Source: Mesoflavibacter sp. (GTDB lineage: Bacteria > Pseudomonadota > Alphaproteobacteria > UBA8366 > Aestuariispiraceae). Taken from it: a DNA stretch of 64,000 bases. The stretch is taken from positions 1,426,001-1,490,000 of the forward strand of contig CP051228.1 of the NCBI GenBank assembly GCA_017792345.1, in the 5' to 3' direction. Shown here piece by piece: positions 55,195-64,000 of the stretch. The notes under the pieces were generated by a model, which saw only the letters and a program-made list of their open reading frames with translations, was not told the DNA's origin and did not search any database. Each line of letters begins with the position of its first letter. Position 1 is the first letter of the stretch. The translations under genes were made by a program, and so were the position numbers.

Positions 55195-55294
55195 CTGCGT
55201 CTCCTGGAGCGAATTGAAAGGGCGCGGGAGAAAATTGCATCCGGCGCGTTGGGTTGGGCTTGCGTCGGCGGGTCGCGGCGTCGAATTTAGGGGC

Positions 55295-56080
55295 ATGCAC
55301 AACCGGCTTCAACCTGTCCTCACCCTTCTTCTGCTGCTGCCCATCGCGACGTTCGCGGGTACGTCGGCGCGGGCCCAATCCTTGGGCACCGTCGACGAAC
55401 AGCAATACCGTTCCTGCATGCAGCAGACGCGGATCGACCCGTCGGAGGCATTCGAACTGGCGCTCGGCTGGCAGGATATGGGCGGGGGTACCCCGGCCAG
55501 GCACTGCGCCGCCGTCGCGCTGATGATGCTGGGCCATTATCAGGAAGCCGCCGCGCGGTTGGAGGAGTTGGCGCAGCAGATGCCGGACGACGCCCCGAAG
55601 GAGATCGTCGCCGATATCCTGGCCCATTCCGGAATCGCCTGGATGGAGGCCGGTAATCTGGAGCGCGCCTACAGCGTTCAGTCCGCCGCCCTGGAACTGA
55701 CCCCGGACCGCGCGATGATCCTGGTCGACCGGGCCCTGGTCCTGGGCCAGATGGACCGGTTTTGGGAATGTATCGACGATTTGAACCGCGCGATCGATCT
55801 GGACCCGACCGACCCCAACGCCTTCACCATGCGGGCCAGCGCCTATCGTTTCGTCGAGGCGAACGACCTCGCCCTGGAGGATGCGAACCGGGCGCTGGAC
55901 CTGGACCCGTCTCATCCGGAAGCGCTTCTGGAACGCGGAATCCTGCACCGTCTTGCCGGGAACAAGGAAGCCGCCAGGCGCGACTGGCTGAAACTGATCG
56001 AGGAACATGACGGCCGTCCCGCCGCGGACGATGCCCGGCGGAATCTGGAACTTCTCGACGTCGCGCCCGCCGCGCAATAA
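55295..56080 (+). CDS. Exported TPR repeat protein
   Basis: 261 residues with a signal peptide (cleaved near ARAQ, residue 28). Repeats are readable from residue 60 on: AAVALMMLGHYQEAAARLEEL, GIAWMEAGNLERAYSVQSA, LVDRALVLGQMDRFWECIDD, TMRASAYRFVEANDLALEDA, and ALLERGILHRLAGNKEAAR. It should be a periplasmic adaptor or scaffold. No catalytic domain is present. It lies just before the putative effector/immunity cassette, but a 33-base gap with a promoter of its own follows, so the link is only positional. Confidence 0.8.
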   Translation: MHNRLQPVLTLLLLLPIATFAGTSARAQSLGTVDEQQYRSCMQQTRIDPSEAFELALGWQDMGGGTPARHCAAVALMMLGHYQEAAARLEELAQQMPDDAPKEIVADILAHSGIAWMEAGNLERAYSVQSAALELTPDRAMILVDRALVLGQMDRFWECIDDLNRAIDLDPTDPNAFTMRASAYRFVEANDLALEDANRALDLDPSHPEALLERGILHRLAGNKEAARRDWLKLIEEHDGRPAADDARRNLELLDVAPAAQ

Positions 56081-56112
56081 GGCACCCTGAAAAGACGATT
56101 TCCTGATTTTTA

Positions 56113-56141
56113 TTGCACCAAAGGCGTGCGGAACATATTAT
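56113..56141 (+). promoter_or_regulatory. Candidate promoter of the effector/immunity cassette
   Basis: TTGCAC at 56113-56118, a 17-base spacer and TATTAT at 56136-56141 lie in an AT-rich gap. The -10 matches five of six consensus bases, the -35 three of six. Transcription would start near 56148, so the coding start must be further downstream. Confidence 0.4.
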
Positions 56142-56214
56142 GTACGAATGTCCGGCTGGCAAAGGCACCTCCCGGTATTGTCTTTTCAATTTTATGAACA
56201 AAACGGAAACAATT

Positions 56215-57558
56215 ATGCTTTACCACACAATCGGTCGAGCCCCGCGCGTCGGGACCCCCCTCACCCAGCGACTGCCCAAGCGATCCGAAGAGTTCCCTGG
56301 CCCGGTTATGGTTCCGGTTTTCGACGATCCCGATACCGACCCCGATGGCATCGACCGGTTCCTGACCGGCATGATGCGCGACCCGCGCTATGCCGGGCGC
56401 GGTCCGGAATCCGACGCCTATCGCGACCGGATCGGCCGGTTGTGGCAAGCGGCCTATCCCGGACAGCGTGCGCCGGGCAGTTGGGGTCGCGACGAACGCC
56501 CGGCCCTGTCCTTGCAGGAGATGAAGCAGCAGGCGGGCGATTTGATCGTGCCGGCTGCGGCCCCGTCCGGCGATGGAATTGGCGAGACACCTGCCCCGCC
56601 CGAGGCAATGGGGCCGGCTGCTGCGCCTTTCGACAAGGGCGGAGCCGGAAGGCCGTCGCCCCAGGCAGATAACAGCGCAAAGAGCAAAGCCGACGGCTCG
56701 GTTCAGGTTGCGGTGGGGCCGCTTGCGATCCCGGCCGCCGGGGCCGCCGCGGCCGGCTTGGCCGCCCTCGGGCTCTATGGCATGGGCGACGATACGCGCG
56801 ACTCGCTTTCCCGCAGCATCGACGGGGCGCTGGGCGGCAACCCGCGCAGCGAGGGAATGGAGACCTACCCGGCGGACAGTCCGGAGGGCACGGTGGAAAC
56901 CTTTCCAGCCGATCCGCCGGATATGGACGATACCGAGGCATTTCCGGACCTTTCCGGCGATCCGGACGGCCTTGTCCTGGTGTTCCCCGATGGCCGCGAA
57001 TTGGCGGCCAAGACCGGTGTGCCGCCGTTCGAGGATCAGACGGGATATCTGCCCGACGGCGCGATCCTGCGTATCGAGGACCAATCGGGCACCCGTTACG
57101 GTATCGACGTGTCCGGTGCCCGGCCCAAGGAAATGGGGCGCCTGAAGGGTCATCTCAATGCGGCACCGACTGAAGCAGTCCGCAGGCTCTTGCTGAAGAT
57201 CACGAATGGAAGCCGGCTTTCGACACATCAGCGTTCACGCCCAGCAATGAGTAATCTGACCAAGACGACGGAGGGGGATCCGGTCGAGCAAGCAATCCGG
57301 GAATTCGAAGATTTGATCCGGGCGGATGACGGGGACCCGACCGCCACGGTCGATAATGGCGGCCCGGACAGCGAGAATTGGGTTAGAACCTACGATATCA
57401 AAGGTGACAGCCCCGGTTCAGGTATCACGATATCGTTCCGCTCCAAGTGCAGTTCGAATAGCGCAGACGCCACCAACGAAATCGTTTTGTCCCGAATTGA
57501 AGACCACGAGAGTGTTCTGAAAATTCGTTATGAGAGACAAAAGCCGGATTTGGAGTAG
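56215..57558 (+). CDS. Putative polymorphic-toxin-like effector
   Basis: 447 residues from ATG 56215; ATG 56194 would add seven. Residues 1-90 include GMMRDPRYAGRGPESDAYRD, which recalls a DPRY-type motif seen in phage-associated proteins. A Pro/Ala-rich linker leads to a hydrophobic segment (about 167-190, VGPLAIPAAGAAAAGLAALG). The sequence then has repeats (ETYPAD, ETFPAD, EAFPD) and LVFPDGRELAA. The C-terminal 120 residues (from about 325) look like a separate domain and are lower in GC. The gene is followed after three bases by two paralogous small genes that resemble immunity genes. No toxin family is recognised, so the effector role is inference from layout. Confidence 0.45.
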   Translation: MLYHTIGRAPRVGTPLTQRLPKRSEEFPGPVMVPVFDDPDTDPDGIDRFLTGMMRDPRYAGRGPESDAYRDRIGRLWQAAYPGQRAPGSWGRDERPALSLQEMKQQAGDLIVPAAAPSGDGIGETPAPPEAMGPAAAPFDKGGAGRPSPQADNSAKSKADGSVQVAVGPLAIPAAGAAAAGLAALGLYGMGDDTRDSLSRSIDGALGGNPRSEGMETYPADSPEGTVETFPADPPDMDDTEAFPDLSGDPDGLVLVFPDGRELAAKTGVPPFEDQTGYLPDGAILRIEDQSGTRYGIDVSGARPKEMGRLKGHLNAAPTEAVRRLLLKITNGSRLSTHQRSRPAMSNLTKTTEGDPVEQAIREFEDLIRADDGDPTATVDNGGPDSENWVRTYDIKGDSPGSGITISFRSKCSSNSADATNEIVLSRIEDHESVLKIRYERQKPDLE

Positions 57559-57561
57559 ACC

Positions 57562-58314
57562 ATGGACGTGAAGGAATATGGCCAGAATTTCTACCGCCGC
57601 TACACCCAGCGGGAGGCGGCAAACATTTTTTTGCCGGTGTTCAATCGCATCTTTCTGCCGGCGGACGATGAACGGTCCCTCCTTGGCGGCCACAACTCCG
57701 CATCGGTGGTGTTCCGGCAATCGGGCTGGAAGACGGTCGTCGGCATTCCTGGACCCTGGTGGCGCTCCCTGGATAGTGGCCCGACTGAGGAGCCGGGTCC
57801 GAAGGACGAGAATTTCTGGAACCCGAAGACTAAGGAGTGGGAGCCCTTGCGCCCCCTCATGCGGACTCTTGTCGAATTCGAGATCGACGAGATTGTGCAT
57901 ATGAGTATCCCGAGAGAGCCGGACCTGGACGAAACGGCCGACCTTCTGGACAGGGAACGGAAAGGCCAAATGGTCTACAAGGGCGCCATCACAACACCGC
58001 CCGCCGCGAATATGCTGCCCGTCCCGCATTATCAGGAGCCCTGTCACATCATCGCGGACGGCGTGATCTTCTCCCGCGACGGGCGGTGGGGCATTTACGG
58101 CGACACGGACGATTTCACCGTAATCGGTGGCGAACCGGATTTCATGGCGCGCTACATCGACAATGCCGGTGGCGAAGAATTTCTGAAGGCGTGCTTCTTC
58201 GGCGCGGCCCCTACTGTTCCCTACAGCCCAGGCATGCCAGGAAAGGACTTCCTGCTGACACTCTGCGGTTTGGCGGGTTGGGAGCCGACGCCCGACTTGC
58301 TGGCCAGGAAATGA
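57562..58314 (+). CDS. Putative immunity protein, copy 1
   Basis: 250 residues, cytoplasmic, no signal peptide, three bases after the effector gene. It shares a pattern with the next gene: RRYTQRE at the N-terminus, FWNPKTKEWEPLRPL, EFEIDEIVHM, FSRDGRWGIYG-TDDF-GGEP and AGGEEFLK, and a closing GWEPTP. The Trp-Gly-Ile-Tyr-Gly segment with a following Asp is like the core of several immunity-protein families, but I cannot assign one. Tandem immunity paralogues next to a toxin are common in contact-dependent and type VI systems. Confidence 0.5.
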   Translation: MDVKEYGQNFYRRYTQREAANIFLPVFNRIFLPADDERSLLGGHNSASVVFRQSGWKTVVGIPGPWWRSLDSGPTEEPGPKDENFWNPKTKEWEPLRPLMRTLVEFEIDEIVHMSIPREPDLDETADLLDRERKGQMVYKGAITTPPAANMLPVPHYQEPCHIIADGVIFSRDGRWGIYGDTDDFTVIGGEPDFMARYIDNAGGEEFLKACFFGAAPTVPYSPGMPGKDFLLTLCGLAGWEPTPDLLARK

Positions 58315-58353
58315 CCCGCCGCAACTTCATTGTGCGGTTAAAAGGAGCCCTTT

Positions 58354-59094
58354 ATGGACGTTATGTATCGCTCGGGACATTACCATCGGCGCTATTCCCA
58401 ACGGGAAACCGACCGCCTGTTCCGGCCGATCCTGCACGGTATTTTTGTGCCCGAGGACGATCCGAACAGCTTTGTGAAGCGGGATCCCGGTCCGGATCTG
58501 TTCCAGAACCGCGATTGGAAGATATTTGCAGGATTGGCCAACCCTTGGGGCGGTTGCGTCACGAACCCGCCGCTGGGAGAGAACGATCCCAGAAATGACC
58601 ACTTCCTGAACCCGGAATCCATGGAATGGGAAATGTTAAGACCATTGTTTCACGCCTTGGTCGAACAGGAGATTGACGAGATCATCCATATGGGTGGGCA
58701 ATTGCCGGAGCCCGAGACCGATAATCTGGATTCGCTGGACGATTCATTTTTCGGAGCGGTCACGTCCCCGCCGTTGCAGGACGCGACGTTTTTCGCGTAT
58801 TCGCAGCATCCCGCCTTTGTTATCGGCGAAGCGTACATGTTTTCCCGCGATGGGCGCTGGGGCATTTATGGCAGCACGGACGGCTTTTTCGTATGTGGCG
58901 GAGAACCGGGCCTGATCGATCGCGTGTTTCAGTTGGCCGGCGGCGAGGATTGCCTGAAAGAGCTGTTCTACCGAAGATTCCGCACTTCAAATTCGAACGA
59001 ACTTTGGCGTTCGATGCTGCCTAAGACGTCGATCATGCTCGGCATGTGCAAACTGTCCGGTTGGGACCCACTGCCGGAGATGTACGATCCGTAG
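58354..59094 (+). CDS. Putative immunity protein, copy 2
   Basis: 246 residues, 39 bases after copy 1, with AAAAGGAG about nine bases ahead of the ATG. It has the same plan: RRYSQRE, FLNPESMEWEMLRPLF, EQEIDEIIHM, MFSRDGRWGIYGSTDGFFV, GGEPGL, AGGEDCLKELF and GWDPLPE. The two copies are clearly diverged paralogues, suggesting that the second guards against a related toxin or an orphaned variant. Function is inferred from the cassette layout. Confidence 0.5.
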   Translation: MDVMYRSGHYHRRYSQRETDRLFRPILHGIFVPEDDPNSFVKRDPGPDLFQNRDWKIFAGLANPWGGCVTNPPLGENDPRNDHFLNPESMEWEMLRPLFHALVEQEIDEIIHMGGQLPEPETDNLDSLDDSFFGAVTSPPLQDATFFAYSQHPAFVIGEAYMFSRDGRWGIYGSTDGFFVCGGEPGLIDRVFQLAGGEDCLKELFYRRFRTSNSNELWRSMLPKTSIMLGMCKLSGWDPLPEMYDP

Positions 59095-59107
59095 GAGTGA
59101 ACTGAAA

Positions 59108-59138
59108 CGCAAAACGCCCGGACCTGAAGGTCCGGGCG
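59108..59138 (-). terminator. Rho-independent terminator of pckA
   Basis: CGCCCGGACC (59115-59124) pairs perfectly with GGTCCGGGCG (59129-59138) around a 4-base loop. On the minus strand the stem is followed by TTTTGCGTTT, so it terminates pckA; it lies 31 bases beyond the stop. Confidence 0.85.
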
Positions 59139-59168
59139 TATCGCTTAAAATCAAAAGTCCGAGAGAGA

Positions 59169-60776
<1,608 letters not shown>

Positions 60777-61028
60777 GGTTTCCTCCTTGTTGCGCCTTAC
60801 CGGTCTCGCTTAAACGATCATGCACCGCCGATCCGGGGCCGGATACGGGATGCGGCGAGCCGGCATTCCGGCGCCTTTCGATTGCCTACTCTTCGACCCA
60901 ATCCGGCGGCGCGCGGCCAACGGTTGCGACAGCACGTCTCTACTGCCCGCCGGGGCGTCGTTTATACCGGCTGCACACCGTGTTGGCGAGTCGCGAATCC
61001 CCGAAAATCCGCGCTGCACCGCACCAAA

Positions 61029-61754
61029 TCAGCCCATTTGCCGCGCCCGTTTGACGCATCCGACAAGTTCGCGGCGCACCGCATCCGAATCCTCGGCCAC
61101 GCCTTCGAAATTCAGCCGCGCGATCGCGCCCTGCCGGCGCAGATCGCACCCTTCCGGATCGACACCCGTCATGAACCAGCCGACGCCCTCGCGGCCCAGC
61201 AGCCGGTTGGCGTAAAGCCCGATCGCATCCAGATGATCGGCGTTCATATGGGCCAGGATCTCCGCCTCCGCCTGGGCCAGGGTTTCGGTCGTCCCGCCAT
61301 ACAGGAGACCGTCGCTCGCCTCGACCCAATGAATGCGCCCGAATCCGGCCACCAGATGCGCGCGCTCCGGCACGATGCGGTAGAGGTTGAAATCTCGGAA
61401 CCCCGCATAGAACCGCGCCGATGGATGCCGCCGCACATAGCGGGTTCGCAACAGATCGTCCTCAACCTTTTCGATCCGGCCCTGAACCGTGGCCCGCGCC
61501 CCTGTAAGGGGGTCGTCGAGCCCGGCCGTGCCGTCGATCATCAGGGAGACGCGCGGATCGGCACCAAAGTTCCGAGTGTGATCGGCGAGATCGCTCAACA
61601 GCATCAGCGGCTCCCCGGCTGGCGAACTGGCGATCAGAACCAGCGAGCCATAGGGGCCGGATCCGTCGGCCATAAGGGTGGAAAGCGTCGCCCGGTCGGC
61701 TTGTCGAAGCAAGCGGCGGCAGGCGGCGGCGGGGGAAAGGTCCGTATCGGTCAT
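61029..61754 (-). CDS. HugZ/DUF2470-like pyridoxamine-5'-phosphate-oxidase-fold protein
   Basis: 241 residues. Residues 10-150 form a split barrel (ATLSTLMADGSGPYGSLVLI, RVSLMIDGTAG, LTGARATVQGRIEKV). Residues 160-241 are a DUF2470-type domain with ILAHMNADHLDAIGLYANRL, as in HugZ heme oxygenases and many alphaproteobacterial relatives. Heme degradation or FMN/heme binding is possible; the exact role is unknown. It lies upstream of pckA on the same strand with a 252-base gap, so is probably separate. Confidence 0.85.
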   Translation of the reverse strand: MTDTDLSPAAACRRLLRQADRATLSTLMADGSGPYGSLVLIASSPAGEPLMLLSDLADHTRNFGADPRVSLMIDGTAGLDDPLTGARATVQGRIEKVEDDLLRTRYVRRHPSARFYAGFRDFNLYRIVPERAHLVAGFGRIHWVEASDGLLYGGTTETLAQAEAEILAHMNADHLDAIGLYANRLLGREGVGWFMTGVDPEGCDLRRQGAIARLNFEGVAEDSDAVRRELVGCVKRARQMG

Positions 61755-61871
61755 GGGCGCGAGTGTGCCGGGCCCACCCCCGCCCGCCAAGCCGGAATTG
61801 GGCTGGTCAGGGGCGGAACAACAGGCGTAGTCTTACCGCCGTTCGCGCGCCGCCTCCGACGGAACCAATCC

Positions 61872-62507
61872 ATGACCTTTTTCGCTTTTTTGCCCGATCT
61901 TCTGATCGCCTACGGCGCCTATCTGATTGCCACGGCCAGCCCGGGCCCGGCCAATCTAGCCATCATGACCACGGCCATGCGCCGCGGACGCCGCGCCGGA
62001 ATGTTCCTGGCGGGCGGGGTCGTCCTGGGCTCCGCCACTTGGGGGTGCCTTGCCGCCGCGGGCATGTCCGCCCTGCTGGCGCAATATGCCGGGATCACGG
62101 AGGTCATCCGGATCCTGGGCGGGCTCTACCTCTTCTGGCTGGCCTTCAAGGCGCTGCGTTCCGCCGCCCGTTCCGGCCCGGTCGCCCTGTCGGAAACGAC
62201 GGAAAGACGGTCCGACATCCGCTATTTCTCGACCGGCCTGGCAATCCACCTGACCAATCCGAAGTCGATTTTCGCCTGGCTGGCCATCATTGCCCTTGCG
62301 ATCACGCCCGATGCGCCCGGCTGGGCCGCCTTCGCGGTTGTCGGCGGGTGTTGGCTTCTGGGCATCTTCGTCTTCGAAGGCTATGCGATTGCCTTTTCGA
62401 CCCGCCGGATGATCGACGGCTACACCCGCTTCCGCCGCTGGATCGAGGGCGTGACGGGCCTCGCCTTCGGCCTGGCCGGGATCAAACTGATCGTGGGATC
62501 GCGCTAA
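61872..62507 (+). CDS. LysE/RhtB family exporter
   Basis: 211 residues, about six membrane helices. IATASPGPANLAIMTTAMRRG is the family signature near residue 20 and IHLTNPKSIFAWLAI the second. It is predicted to export an amino acid or derivative by proton antiport. It is distinct from the LysE gene at 20809. The gene has no obvious regulator beside it and ends at a bidirectional-looking hairpin. Confidence 0.85.
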   Translation: MTFFAFLPDLLIAYGAYLIATASPGPANLAIMTTAMRRGRRAGMFLAGGVVLGSATWGCLAAAGMSALLAQYAGITEVIRILGGLYLFWLAFKALRSAARSGPVALSETTERRSDIRYFSTGLAIHLTNPKSIFAWLAIIALAITPDAPGWAAFAVVGGCWLLGIFVFEGYAIAFSTRRMIDGYTRFRRWIEGVTGLAFGLAGIKLIVGSR

Positions 62508-62545
62508 GCAAAAGTCCCGGCGCGGACAGGGAACCGCGCCGGGAC
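62508..62545 (-). terminator. Terminator hairpin between LysE and haloacid dehalogenase genes
   Basis: GTCCCGGCGCGG (62514-62525) pairs with CCGCGCCGGGAC (62534-62545). On the minus strand the stem is followed by TTTTGC, so it terminates the dehalogenase gene; it may also stop the convergent LysE gene. Confidence 0.75.
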
Positions 62546-62569
62546 AGTAGGCCACACCGGAACTGGGCC

Positions 62570-63289
62570 TTACGCCTCCGCTTCGACTGCGTCGGCCATT
62601 TCGGCCAGTGAGTGGAACTTCCATTCCGGCGTGACATCGATTTCCGGCTTGCGGGTCGCGCCGAACCCTTCCTGGGCGTGGCGGCGATAGATCCAGGCGC
62701 GGCTGAGCCCGAACTGACCGGCCCGCCAATGGTCGTGATACAGGCTTTCAGCCGTGTGCAGGATTTCGGACGGCGCGATGCCCCGCTTGCCCATGTCTTC
62801 GATCATCACCTCGTAATTGCGCGGCGTCGGCTTGTAAGAGCCGACATCCTGGGCCGTGATGATGTGGTCGAATTCGACGCCCAGACGCCGGTTGCTGGCG
62901 GCGAAACCGGCGCGGTGGACGTTGGACAGGATGACCAGTTGGAAATGCTTCTTCAGCCGGCGCAGCGCCGAAGCGGAATCTTCGAAGGCCGGCCAGTAGG
63001 GGACAGACTCGCCAAAGCGGCGGTGGTCGTCCTCGGTCAGCCCCTTCACGCCCAGATCGGCCGCCATACGGCGATGGGTTTCGGTCAGAACGTCGCTATA
63101 CAGTGCCGCCGGGGTTTCGGTCTGAACCGTGGATTCATGACGGGCGAAGGCTTCCAGTTGTTCATCGCGGGAGATCGACAGATTGCCGACCGTCCGCATC
63201 GCCTGGGTCGCCAGGTAAACGCCGCTTTCCCAGTCAATCAACGTGCCGTAGCAGTCGAAGGTCAGCGCCTTGAAATCGGTCAATTTCAT
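62570..63289 (-). CDS. Haloacid dehalogenase type II (HAD superfamily)
   Basis: 239 residues. The nucleophile motif is FDCYGTLIDWE with Asp12; motif II is LVILSNVHRAGF; motif III/IV are VGSYKPTPRNYEVM and LHTAESLYHDHW. These fit the type II 2-haloacid dehalogenase group, in which Asp attacks the halogen-bearing carbon. However, some proteins with this layout act on other substrates. A terminator follows. Confidence 0.85.
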   Translation of the reverse strand: MKLTDFKALTFDCYGTLIDWESGVYLATQAMRTVGNLSISRDEQLEAFARHESTVQTETPAALYSDVLTETHRRMAADLGVKGLTEDDHRRFGESVPYWPAFEDSASALRRLKKHFQLVILSNVHRAGFAASNRRLGVEFDHIITAQDVGSYKPTPRNYEVMIEDMGKRGIAPSEILHTAESLYHDHWRAGQFGLSRAWIYRRHAQEGFGATRKPEIDVTPEWKFHSLAEMADAVEAEA

Positions 63290-63369
63290 CGAAGGTCATC
63301 CTTTCGGGGTTCTGTTTCCCGAAAGGTAAGAGGGCCCGGCGGGGAAATCTTGTCCCCAGCCGCCGTTTC

Positions 63370-64000
63370 TTAGATCGAAACTCCGGTTTCGGGCTCTCGG
63401 CCTTTGCGATAGGCGGCGGGCGTCGTGCCGGTCAGCCGCCGGAAGGCGCGGGTAAAGGCAGTCTGATCTGAAAAACCGCTATCCTGGGCGATCTGGGCAA
63501 TGGGCAGGTTGGTCCCGGTCAGCGCCGCCCGGGCCCGGCGGATGCGGATCGCGGTCAGATGCGCCTGCGGACCGGCGCCGATCCAGGTCCGGAACAAATC
63601 GTAGAGCCGGCTTTCGCTGAGCGCCGCCGCCTGGGCGATATCGGCCACGGTCAGCGGTTTGTGGCTCTGCGCCTCCATGAAGGTGATGGCCCGGCGCAAC
63701 TGGCGTGGCTCGGTCTTGCCCTGACCGGCGGCGATGCTTTCCAGCGCGGTCGCCAGCAGCAGTCCTTCGATCCCGCCGTCATTCATGCCCCGCGCCTCCA
63801 CGAAGCGCAGCAGGTGGAACAGGGCCGGATCGAGCGAGAAGAAGGGATCGCCGCGCCCTTGCGCCGCCGCGTTCAGCAGATCCGACCCGGCTTCCGGCAC
63901 GTCCAGAATGGCGCAGCGGGCGGACCGATGACCGATGAAGGCGTGCAAATCGCCGGACGGGACCAGCGCCCCGCGCAGGTCGTCGACGAAGCCGCCCCGA
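63370..64000 (-). CDS. AraC family transcriptional regulator, C-terminal part
   Basis: The frame has no stop up to the right edge, so the N-terminus is missing. About 210 residues remain, with an incomplete sensor domain (FVDDLRGALVPSGDLHAFIG and on) and a complete C-terminal pair of helix-turn-helices: LTVADIAQAAALSESRLYDLF and LPIAQIAQDSGFSDQTAFTRA, then FRRLTGTTPAAYRK. It could regulate the dehalogenase gene, which is 80 bases downstream on the same strand, but this is unproven. Confidence 0.88.
   Translation of the reverse strand, partial: RGGFVDDLRGALVPSGDLHAFIGHRSARCAILDVPEAGSDLLNAAAQGRGDPFFSLDPALFHLLRFVEARGMNDGGIEGLLLATALESIAAGQGKTEPRQLRRAITFMEAQSHKPLTVADIAQAAALSESRLYDLFRTWIGAGPQAHLTAIRIRRARAALTGTNLPIAQIAQDSGFSDQTAFTRAFRRLTGTTPAAYRKGREPETGVSI

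Noticed and set aside
60777-61028. A possible small gene in the 252-base gap upstream of pckA
   Set aside because: No frame with a start, ribosome site and convincing composition; it is most likely the pckA promoter region.

Overview
The window is high-GC DNA from an alphaproteobacterium, most likely a member of the Rhodospirillales or a close relative. Four groups of genes point there: the block secA / PpiC isomerase / argJ / GNAT / mutT, the Hsp20-DUF1150 pair, a PAS_5-family regulator, and a bacterial NDUFAF5-type methyltransferase beside comF. No rRNA, tRNA, insertion sequence, integrase or CRISPR array was found. Most genes are housekeeping, transport or small regulatory modules, and intergenic gaps are short.

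Layout. 1-895 holds the end of a DUF985 cupin and a ferredoxin-like protein. 993-7314 is a tight eight-gene operon of exported and membrane proteins: two lipoproteins, two small periplasmic proteins, a MotA/TolQ/ExbB-like membrane protein, two bitopic proline-rich proteins and a DUF4384 protein. It looks like an uncharacterised trans-envelope machine. 7319-16074 contains comF, a multi-rhodanese protein, a methyltransferase, a TetR-controlled oxidoreductase and the mutT-GNAT-GNAT-argJ-ppiC block. 16362-19829 is secA and a TPR gene. 19744-27799 is a run of regulator/target pairs: AraC/LysE, an orphan LytS-type histidine kinase, TetR/VOC with two clear operators, a methyltransferase, a lipase-like hydrolase, and HxlR/NmrA. 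28126-33039 is a PotABCD-type polyamine ABC transporter operon followed by a DUF6065 gene.

33349-46953 holds a pirin, a GNAT, a GFA enzyme coupled to a 45-residue lipoprotein, an ArsP-like permease with a divergent LysR gene, a low-GC membrane protein, acetoacetyl-CoA synthetase, an EamA exporter, a BKACE enzyme, DUF3429, polA, hsp20-DUF1150 and a PAS protein. 47081-55194 contains infC (apparently with an ATA start), thrS, two envelope glycosyltransferases, a hydrolase, an unknown coiled-coil membrane protein and an epimerase. 55295-59094 contains a TPR protein and then a three-gene cassette that looks like a toxin with two paralogous immunity proteins. 59169-64000 contains pckA, a HugZ-like protein, a LysE exporter, a haloacid dehalogenase and the C-terminal part of an AraC regulator.

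The two best candidates for something undescribed are the eight-gene envelope operon (993-7314) and the putative effector/tandem-immunity cassette (56113-59094). Other notable points are the infC non-canonical start, paired TetR operators abutting a start codon, GAAA/TTTC-loop hairpin repeats, and a small lipoprotein gene overlapping a TTG-started enzyme gene. All functions are read from sequence alone; family assignments come from motif recognition, not from a search.
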